Assembly (NCBI RefSeq): GCF_004405125.1
Contig: NZ_SORX01000004.1
Coordinates: 186,001-250,000 of the forward strand
Reading direction: 5' to 3'
Source: Jeotgalibacillus salarius
GTDB taxonomy: Bacteria > Bacillota > Bacilli > Bacillales > Jeotgalibacillaceae
DNA: 64,000 nt
Positions 58,279 through 64,000 of the stretch are shown piece after piece. Every line of letters starts with the position of its first letter. Position 1 is the first letter of the stretch. The position numbers and the translations under genes are program-made. The notes beneath the pieces are model-generated. The model was not told the DNA's origin, ran no database searches, and worked only from the letters and a program-made list of their open reading frames with translations.

Positions 58279-58830
58279 GTGGAAGAACTGGCGGAAGTCC
58301 AGTATTTAATAGAGGAGTCAGGATGGCTTGGACCTGCATTATTTGTGTTGCTTCACTTAATCAGACCACTGCTGTTTTTACCGGTCATTTTAGTGTGTGT
58401 GGCAGGCGGGCTGTTGTTCGGTTTTGTTGAAGGAGCAATTTTATCGTTTATTGGCCTTACTTTAATGAGCTTTGTATCTTATGTGTTAATCTATCGTTTT
58501 CCTTCGTTTAAACAAAAGCTTTCCAGGTTAAAAGGCAAAATGCTGCCTGATCGTCAGTTATCAGTGGCACAAATTATGGTGCTTCGCATTATGCCGTTTG
58601 TGCATTTTCACCTGCTGTCATTTTATTTAATGGAAATGACGGAGACCAGAAAAGAATATATGATGTATTCCACGATCGGTGTCATTGCGCCGGCAGTGAT
58701 TTACACTGCTTTTGGCGGTGCCATACATGAACTGCCATGGTATGGAACAGCAGTATTGTTTATTTTGCTGCTTCTCGTATATAAAGTAATTGGGAAAATG
58801 AATGACGATAAAACAGATACGATATCCTGA
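58279..58830 (+). CDS. TVP38/TMEM64 (VTT domain) membrane protein
   Basis: A 183-residue membrane protein of the DedA-like VTT superfamily, with re-entrant segments LIRPLLFLPVILVCVAGGLLFGFVEGA (about 29-55) and IMVLRIMPFVHFHLLSFYLM (about 99-118). Relatives act in lipid scrambling or membrane homeostasis. GGGAGG lies 7 bases before a GTG at 58279. The open frame extends to an ATG at 58195, but that codon touches the terminator and lacks a ribosome site. Confidence 0.82.
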   Translation: MEELAEVQYLIEESGWLGPALFVLLHLIRPLLFLPVILVCVAGGLLFGFVEGAILSFIGLTLMSFVSYVLIYRFPSFKQKLSRLKGKMLPDRQLSVAQIMVLRIMPFVHFHLLSFYLMEMTETRKEYMMYSTIGVIAPAVIYTAFGGAIHELPWYGTAVLFILLLLVYKVIGKMNDDKTDTIS

Positions 58831-59475
58831 TCAGCAGCACATCACAAATGGGTGTGCTGCTGACGTGTTTTCATGTACCCAGACCGGCTGTTTATCACTC
58901 GCAATATAATGCCATACCGCAAGAGCAGCACCGCAGGAATCAATTGCGTGAGTCGTGTCAGCGAGGGTATCAGTTCCATGTAACCCCTGACCGATAAGCC
59001 AGCCATAAACTTCTGCTCTCATATCATCATCCTTTTTGTAATGCAGCGCTGGAAAGGGGTCCGTCATTCTCAGGCCAATCGCCGCACCGGGATGAACTTC
59101 TACTATTTTTACATGTTGGCTCAGGTTTTGAAGCATCCTGGACAATTGGATTCCCCGCAGCGTGATATATACCATTCTTGTCATTGTAGGAGTCATAATC
59201 GAGCTTCCGTTCAACCCGCCTTCTTTCATCACTTTTCTGAGCGCCTTATCCTGAGGGCGATCCCCGCCGCCATCCTGGTAAGATAAAGGGGCGTCAATAC
59301 CAAGGATAACCTTTCCCTCAGCCAGGCATTCTTCAACAAGATTAAGAATATCCAGATCTGAAGCCCCTTCAACGGATCTTTTTAAAAATAGCTGGTCATT
59401 TTTTATGTAAAAAGCGGAGGCCACTGTATCCTTGTGATTAGCAGGTCCGGATAAATCTATTCCGATAATAATCAT
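58831..59475 (-). CDS. DUF429 protein (predicted RNase H-like nuclease)
   Basis: A 214-residue protein of the DUF429 family. The N-terminal IGIDLSGPANHKDTVAS (3-19) has the acidic residue of an RNase H-like fold; further acidic positions are in ILGIDAPLSY (about 57-66) and HAIDSCGAALAVW (about 176-188). Some members are proposed nucleases, but activity is not established. Its end abuts the convergent VTT gene. The last codons form a CAGCAGCAC hairpin that may act as terminator. Confidence 0.8.
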   Translation of the reverse strand: MIIIGIDLSGPANHKDTVASAFYIKNDQLFLKRSVEGASDLDILNLVEECLAEGKVILGIDAPLSYQDGGGDRPQDKALRKVMKEGGLNGSSIMTPTMTRMVYITLRGIQLSRMLQNLSQHVKIVEVHPGAAIGLRMTDPFPALHYKKDDDMRAEVYGWLIGQGLHGTDTLADTTHAIDSCGAALAVWHYIASDKQPVWVHENTSAAHPFVMCC

Positions 59476-59582
59476 ATATTTCTCCTTTCAATAGGGGAGA
59501 TGTATTTTCTCCATCATATCAGTTCTGAAGAGGAGAGATGATTCATGGTGTGCAGATCAGGACATTTGTCCTTTAGTCTTTC

Positions 59583-59591
59583 TGCTATAAT
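59583..59591 (+). promoter_or_regulatory. Extended -10 promoter of the NimT-type MFS gene
   Basis: TGCTATAAT is a perfect extended -10, giving a leader of about 150 bases before the ATG. Confidence 0.6.
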
Positions 59592-59597
59592 TTGATA

Positions 59598-59746
59598 GAA
59601 GAACAATAAGTAGCATCACGTCGAAAAAGGTCATTTTAACTGCAATATCGGTAGAGATCTCCTGTGAAAAGGAGTAACATAGAAAACATTAAGTTCGGAG
59701 CTTTGCCCATGGGCAAAGCTCTTATTATTGAAAACCTGTAGGTGAC
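59598..59746 (+). promoter_or_regulatory. Long structured leader of the NimT-type MFS gene
   Basis: The leader contains CTCCT-GTGAAA-AGGAG (near 59659-59674) and a perfect 24-base palindrome (arm GAGCTTTGCCC, 59698-59721) followed by CTTATTATT. The latter could be an attenuator. No known riboswitch core was recognised. Confidence 0.4.
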
Positions 59747-60901
59747 ATGATGAAAATATGGTATTTAATCATTGCATTATTTCTAGTATCTATTAATCTT
59801 CGACCCGCGATTACCTCAGTGGCACCTCTTTTGGAGACGATTCAACAGGATCTTGGTATGAGCGGGACAACGGCAGGTCTGTTAACGACGCTGCCTGTAT
59901 TATGTATGGGTATTTTTGCACCGCTTGCGACTAAAATCAGTGAGCGTGTCGGTCTTGAGCGCGGAATCTTTTATTCACTCATGCTGATTACATTTGCAAC
60001 CGCATTAAGAGGTTTTTTTGGCACAGTCCCTCTGTTAATTGTCACAGCATTTTTAGCAGGAGTAGGCATCGGGATCGCAGGACCGCTTGTGTCAGGCTTT
60101 ATCAAACAGTACTTTCCGACAAAGCCTGGAGTAGTGGGGGTTTATACGGTATCAATGGCAATCGGGGCAGGAAGCGCGACCGGGATTTCAGCACCGGTCT
60201 ACGAAGCAGTCGGCAGCTGGAAGCCGGCACTGGCAATCTGGGCCATACTCGGTGTTGCTGCGATGTTTGTATGGATCCGCTTTCCGGGTAAAAAGAAGGC
60301 TGAAATATTATCTGAAAAAACGGCTTTGCCGTGGACGAGCGGCAGGGCATGGCTGATCCTGATCTTTTTCGGGTTAATGTCGAGCATTTTCTACTCAGTG
60401 ACTGCATGGGGAGCTCCTATTATTCAAAGTATGGGCTACGGCTCTGTCGCTGCCGGATCTATGCTGACTGCGTTCGTCTTAATACAGATTCCGTCTTCTT
60501 TTATCATCCCAAGTCTTGTAGCGAAATATGGCTATGTCTTTCCAACATTGATTGGATGTACGATTGTAGAGCTTGGTGGAATACTTTTATTGATTTCAGG
60601 TGGTCATCCGCTGTTGGCAATGCTGCTAATAGGGCTTGGGGCAGGAGGTTTATTTCCGCTGGCACTCATGCTTCCGATTATCGAAACCAATACTTATCAG
60701 CAGGCAAGCGCATGGGCAGCAATGTCTCAGGGTGGAGGGTATGTGATTTCAGCGATGGGGCCAATGGGGGTTGGTGCCGTTTACGACTATACGGGTAGTT
60801 ATACCGCCGCTTTATATGGCATGGTTACAATCATCGTCATCATGGGTGTGATACAAATATTACTTTGGACAACAGCCCGGCAAACAACACTGAAACGATA
60901 A
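59747..60901 (+). CDS. CynX/NimT-family MFS transporter
   Basis: A 384-residue, 12-helix protein. The start IALFLVSINLRPAITSVAPLLETIQQDLGMSGTTAGLLTTLPVLCMGIFAPLA (about 8-60) is diagnostic of the CynX/NimT/YycB group, which exports cyanate, 2-nitroimidazole or related small molecules. It starts at the first of two ATG codons after AGGTGAC. The substrate is unknown. Single gene with its own leader and terminator. Confidence 0.87.
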   Translation: MMKIWYLIIALFLVSINLRPAITSVAPLLETIQQDLGMSGTTAGLLTTLPVLCMGIFAPLATKISERVGLERGIFYSLMLITFATALRGFFGTVPLLIVTAFLAGVGIGIAGPLVSGFIKQYFPTKPGVVGVYTVSMAIGAGSATGISAPVYEAVGSWKPALAIWAILGVAAMFVWIRFPGKKKAEILSEKTALPWTSGRAWLILIFFGLMSSIFYSVTAWGAPIIQSMGYGSVAAGSMLTAFVLIQIPSSFIIPSLVAKYGYVFPTLIGCTIVELGGILLLISGGHPLLAMLLIGLGAGGLFPLALMLPIIETNTYQQASAWAAMSQGGGYVISAMGPMGVGAVYDYTGSYTAALYGMVTIIVIMGVIQILLWTTARQTTLKR

Positions 60902-60902
60902 A

Positions 60903-60937
60903 GAAAGCACCCGGAATTGATTTAATCGGGTGCTTTC
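60903..60937. terminator. Terminator between the MFS and GAF-STAS genes
   Basis: GAAAGCACCCG / CGGGTGCTTTC stem with an inner ATT/AAT pairing; it lies between convergent genes. Confidence 0.78.
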
Positions 60938-60973
60938 TCACGGTTGATCACCATTCATGCTGACTCATATTAT

Positions 60974-61843
60974 TCAATGAGATACGTTATTTGTTTCAGT
61001 TAAGGAAAAACCGATTACGGCCATTGCCTGCTCCAAACTTCTTACCGTTTCAATGTTAAGGCCGGTCAGTTGGGCGTTTCTCAGATCCTGTTTTGCAATT
61101 TCAGGTGTAATTCCTGTTATGAGTGGTCTTACGCCCATTACTCTGAGTGCTTGTGCCAGATCGGAAATTACATGTGGAAGGTGGTCATTTAAAATAATGA
61201 GCCCCGACAAATCTACGATAAACGTATGTACCTGATTAACTGCGCAATACTGAAGTACATGGTTTAATATCACTTCAGAGCGGCTGCTGTCTACTATACC
61301 TTGTACTGACAAAATTGAAACCCCTGTAGTGATAGGTATGATCGGAACATTCAAATAAGCCATATTATAGCTCATTTGATCAAATTCAATCATATGAGAC
61401 AGAATGCCTGAAAGTGACTGCAGATACTCGATGTCCTGACCAGAGAAGGATTTTTCATTCCTGTCCATCACGCATAAAGTACCAAAGACGCCTCCTTCTC
61501 TATCCCTCAATGTAACACCAAGAAAACCTTTCACACCGAGTTGATCTGTTACTTCCAATTGACTTGTAATCAACTCTTTCGTCAAGTCAGGCGTAGTCAT
61601 CGCATTGTCTTCATTGGATATGATCAGCCTGCAATAGGTGCCGCCATACTCTACAGAATATCCTTCAGGTATAATTTCTTCTTTATCATTAAAAGAACTT
61701 AATACCGTCATTTCATTATTGCCTCTTCGTGTGATATACGCAGTGTTAACGTTCAACCTTTCGCTAATGATGCGAAAAAGTGTTTGTGATCCCTCATAAA
61801 GCGATGTGTATTGAGCATTATTTAAATTATATTCGTCTGACAT
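60974..61843 (-). CDS. GAF-STAS protein, RsbR-like
   Basis: A 289-residue cytoplasmic protein. Residues 15-155 form a GAF sensor domain (GGTYCRLIISNED, GFLGVTLRDREGGVFGTLCVMDR), and 165-275 a STAS domain (IPIITTGVSILSVQGIVD region; TFIVDLSGLIILND about 210-223). The STAS phosphorylation segment reads DLSG where stressosome RsbR proteins have DITG, so Ser could replace Thr. It may join or modulate the stressosome controlling sigma-B. Redox or ligand sensing by GAF is inferred. Monocistronic. Confidence 0.82.
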   Translation of the reverse strand: MSDEYNLNNAQYTSLYEGSQTLFRIISERLNVNTAYITRRGNNEMTVLSSFNDKEEIIPEGYSVEYGGTYCRLIISNEDNAMTTPDLTKELITSQLEVTDQLGVKGFLGVTLRDREGGVFGTLCVMDRNEKSFSGQDIEYLQSLSGILSHMIEFDQMSYNMAYLNVPIIPITTGVSILSVQGIVDSSRSEVILNHVLQYCAVNQVHTFIVDLSGLIILNDHLPHVISDLAQALRVMGVRPLITGITPEIAKQDLRNAQLTGLNIETVRSLEQAMAVIGFSLTETNNVSH

Positions 61844-62065
61844 TATTTGCCTCCTTACTGAAAATATTGACGCACTTTGCTGAACTTTCGTAGTTGCGAA
61901 TTGTCAGAATTCTTCTTAAAGCATGTTTATAAATGCTGAAAAAGCTCAAACTGACAGTCTGTATAAAGATCCGTGTATAATTGTGACAGTTGGGTAATTT
62001 AATCATACAGGAAAAATCAGCAAAATAAACCATTTCTATTTGTCAAAATGCGAGGAGAATGATTC

Positions 62066-62392
62066 ATGAGGAATTATATTAATATTGTTTCAAATGATGA
62101 GCTGGATCACATCATGAATGAAAAGTTAAGTGTAGTGTATATTTCAAGGAATGGCTGCAGTGTCTGCCACGCACTGCTTCCAAAAATCCAGCATGTTATG
62201 GAGAATTATCCAGCTGTTGTTTTTGGTCATATCCTGGCAGATGATTATGAAGAAGTGGCAGGAAAGCTGACGATTTTTACAGTTCCGGTCATTCTGGTTT
62301 TTTCTGAAGGTAAAGAACTTTTTAGAGATGCGCGTTTTATCAGAGTCGAAGAATTCAGGGAAACGCTGGATAAAATGACAGCACTACTATAA
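62066..62392 (+). CDS. Thioredoxin-family protein
   Basis: A 108-residue thioredoxin fold. The active site is GCSVC (Cys near 32 and 35) in VVYISRNGCSVCHALLPKI, and the cis-Pro is in IFTVPVILVFSEG (about 72). Differs from canonical WCGPC, as in YtpP/YdbP-type proteins, so it may have a dedicated redox partner. GAGGAG precedes the ATG. Confidence 0.85.
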   Translation: MRNYINIVSNDELDHIMNEKLSVVYISRNGCSVCHALLPKIQHVMENYPAVVFGHILADDYEEVAGKLTIFTVPVILVFSEGKELFRDARFIRVEEFRETLDKMTALL

Positions 62393-62402
62393 AACTGATC
62401 AG

Positions 62403-62426
62403 GCAGGCTAACAGGCTTGCTTTTTT
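62403..62426 (+). terminator. Terminator of the thioredoxin-like gene
   Basis: GCAGGCT / GGCTTGC stem (two G-U) around AACA, then six T. Confidence 0.72.
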
Positions 62427-62608
62427 CGTTTTATTTTATTATGATTATCACATTATAATAATTATAAATAAGAAGTTGTACTTGTTGAAAGAATGTCTAT
62501 TCAAATTCAGTTGTTCCAGAACGTGAAGGGATGGATCAGTAAAGCGAAATTCTCCCGGGAGCAGCGATCTTAATGAAGTATTAAATACGAGAAAAGGAAG
62601 TAAATAAG

Positions 62609-63340
62609 ATGACAAAAGACACTCAGGCCGCAATTCAGTTCAGTCATGTTGATTATCAATCTGACGGTACAGAAATTTTACATAATATCACCGGCTGGTT
62701 CCCTAAAAAGCGGATTACTACACTTGTAGGCCCTTCCGGTGCAGGTAAAACAACGCTTTTCAGACTATGCAACGGACTGATCTCTCCTGACTCAGGTGAG
62801 ATCTATATTGACGATAAGAAAATCTCTTCATATGAACCCGTGGAGCTTAGAAGAAAGGTTGGTATCGCTCTTCAAAGCGCAAAGATGGTACCAGGCACAG
62901 TCAGAAAAAATCTTGCTCTGTCATTTGAGCTTCAGGGGAAAGAAATGCCCATTGATACAGCGGAAGAAATGATCAGACTCGTCGGGCTTGATGAAAGTTT
63001 TCTCGATCGCAATGCCAAGGATCTGTCAGGCGGACAGCGTCAGAAAGTATCAATTGCACGCACATTGGTGATGAAGCCTGAAATCCTTCTTTTAGATGAA
63101 ATTACTTCATCACTCGATCGTGTTTCACAACAGGAAATTGAAGAGTTAATCGTCAAAATCAATGAAACGTATGGCACAACCATCATGTGGATTACGCATA
63201 ACCTTCGTCAGGCACTGTCGATTGGGGAATATACGTGGGTGATGATGGATGGAGAGCTCGTTGAAACAGGCGAGAGCAGCCTGTTAAAAGAACCTCAGAA
63301 TGCCAGAGTACAGACCTTTGTAAAGGGGGAATCGGAATGA
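62609..63340 (+). CDS. fetA: FetA-type ABC ATPase (metal/iron export)
   Basis: A 243-residue ABC ATPase. Walker A GPSGAGKTT (about 38-46), signature DLSGGQRQKVSIARTL (about 136-151), Walker B ILLLDEITSSLD (about 157-168) and switch His in MWITHN. Together with the UPF0014 permease it resembles E. coli FetAB (YbbL/YbbM), which exports iron and supports resistance to oxidative stress. AAAAGGAAG precedes the ATG; it overlaps fetB by 4 bases (ATGA). Confidence 0.82.
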   Translation: MTKDTQAAIQFSHVDYQSDGTEILHNITGWFPKKRITTLVGPSGAGKTTLFRLCNGLISPDSGEIYIDDKKISSYEPVELRRKVGIALQSAKMVPGTVRKNLALSFELQGKEMPIDTAEEMIRLVGLDESFLDRNAKDLSGGQRQKVSIARTLVMKPEILLLDEITSSLDRVSQQEIEELIVKINETYGTTIMWITHNLRQALSIGEYTWVMMDGELVETGESSLLKEPQNARVQTFVKGESE

Positions 63341-64000
63341 GTTTTCTCCTGCTTGGATTATCACTAATTTTTGTTTTGATACCACTCATTTTATCCAAGA
63401 CGTTGAATCTTGGGCTTGAAAAGGATGCTTTTGTAGCAACAATACGGGCAATTATTCAGCTTCTTGCTGTTGGTTATATTCTACAGTTCGTTTTCGATGC
63501 AGAGAACTTTTTCTATATCTTTTTAATGGTCATTTTAATTATTGGAGCTGCTGTTCAAAATGCACGTAAAAAAGGTGTATCGATCAGGGGCATTACGTGG
63601 AAGCTGGTTGTTACTTTTGTCTTTATAGAAGTGCTGACACAAGGCATTCTTCTGGGTCTGAATATTACCCCGGCAACTGCACAGTACATTATTCCAATCA
63701 GTGGGATGGTCATCGGTAATTCAATGGTATTATCAATTTTATTTCTGAACAGGTTTACATCTGAAATAGAGACGAGAGAAGATGAAACGGAATTGATTCT
63801 ATCCCTCGGTGGTACACCAAAACAGGCGATTCACCGTCCATTAATCTCTTCAATTCAGGCAAGTACGATCCCGACAATTGAAAGTCAGAAAACAATTGGA
63901 CTTGTACAGCTGCCGGGGATGATGAGCGGGCAGATCATTGCAGGAGCGGATCCGCTGCAGGCAGTTATGTTCCAGCTGCTTATTATTTTCTTACTGTTGA
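63337..64000 (+). CDS. fetB: FetB-type UPF0014 permease (3' end beyond window)
   Basis: The first 221 residues of a UPF0014-family membrane permease, cut by the window end. Six helices are visible. IRAIIQLLAVGYIL (about 37-50), PISGMVIGNSMVLSILFLNRF (about 118-138) and ESQKTIGLVQLPGMMSGQIIAGADPLQAVMFQ (about 182-213) are family hallmarks. The ATG overlaps the fetA stop, so the two are coupled. Substrate inferred as iron by analogy with FetB. Confidence 0.85.
   Translation, partial: MSFLLLGLSLIFVLIPLILSKTLNLGLEKDAFVATIRAIIQLLAVGYILQFVFDAENFFYIFLMVILIIGAAVQNARKKGVSIRGITWKLVVTFVFIEVLTQGILLGLNITPATAQYIIPISGMVIGNSMVLSILFLNRFTSEIETREDETELILSLGGTPKQAIHRPLISSIQASTIPTIESQKTIGLVQLPGMMSGQIIAGADPLQAVMFQLLIIFLLL

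Overview
The window reads as chromosomal DNA of a low-to-mid GC, Gram-positive spore-former of the order Bacillales, probably a marine or halotolerant Bacillaceae/Planococcaceae lineage; I cannot fix the genus. The evidence is purine-rich AGGAGG ribosome sites with frequent GTG/TTG starts, lipoprotein signal peptides, B. subtilis-type gene sets (YkoFEDC, YfmS-like receptor, L31B/Zur, Rex box) and a locus resembling the spore manganese oxidase (mnx) operon of marine Bacillus. No rRNA, tRNA, CRISPR array, prophage or intact insertion sequence was seen.

Layout. 1-6 kb: an MFS exporter behind a 9-codon leader peptide, then a Fur-boxed ferric siderophore uptake operon (binding lipoprotein, two permeases, FhuF-like reductase). 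Three copies of a 61-bp palindrome lie here. 6-10 kb: malate:quinone oxidoreductase, class I aldolase, aldo/keto reductase. 10-18 kb: soluble chemoreceptor, a secreted coiled-coil protein, a cupin/HD-GYP protein and small enzymes. 18-24 kb: PhnDEC-type ABC transporter, then the thiamine-precursor ECF transporter ykoFEDC under a TPP riboswitch. 24-29 kb: small hypotheticals, a ring-cleaving dioxygenase and a secreted lipase-like hydrolase.

28.4-35 kb holds the most striking locus. A 1220-residue multicopper oxidase matches MnxG in length and copper motifs. It is preceded by two 96-residue proteins in the MnxE/MnxF positions and a related 223-residue protein, and followed by a SCO1-like copper chaperone, with translationally coupled junctions. 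Two glycine-rich membrane proteins are transcribed divergently, and sigma-K-like promoters face both ways. The inferred product is a spore-surface Mn(II)-oxidising complex with its assembly factors.

35-48 kb: Rex-boxed NADH oxidase, ArsR-rhodanese regulator with an MFS partner, alpha-glucosidase, PAS-GGDEF-EAL-GAF protein, a two-subunit fluoride channel, and the selD-mnmH pair for 2-selenouridine in tRNA. 48.6-54.6 kb: Zur-boxed L31B, then a beta-glucoside operon (GH1, CUT1 transporter, LacI regulator) with matching operators. 55-64 kb: lipase-like hydrolase, CoA-type NUDIX, branched-chain aminotransferase, DedA/TVP38 protein, DUF429, NimT-type MFS, GAF-STAS protein, thioredoxin-like protein and a FetAB-type metal exporter cut by the window end.

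Between genes there are four arrays of short motifs on a strict 21-22 bp period (three different core motifs) and several GC-rich repeat elements of a type common in Bacillales. The periodic arrays and the mnx locus are the best candidates for follow-up.
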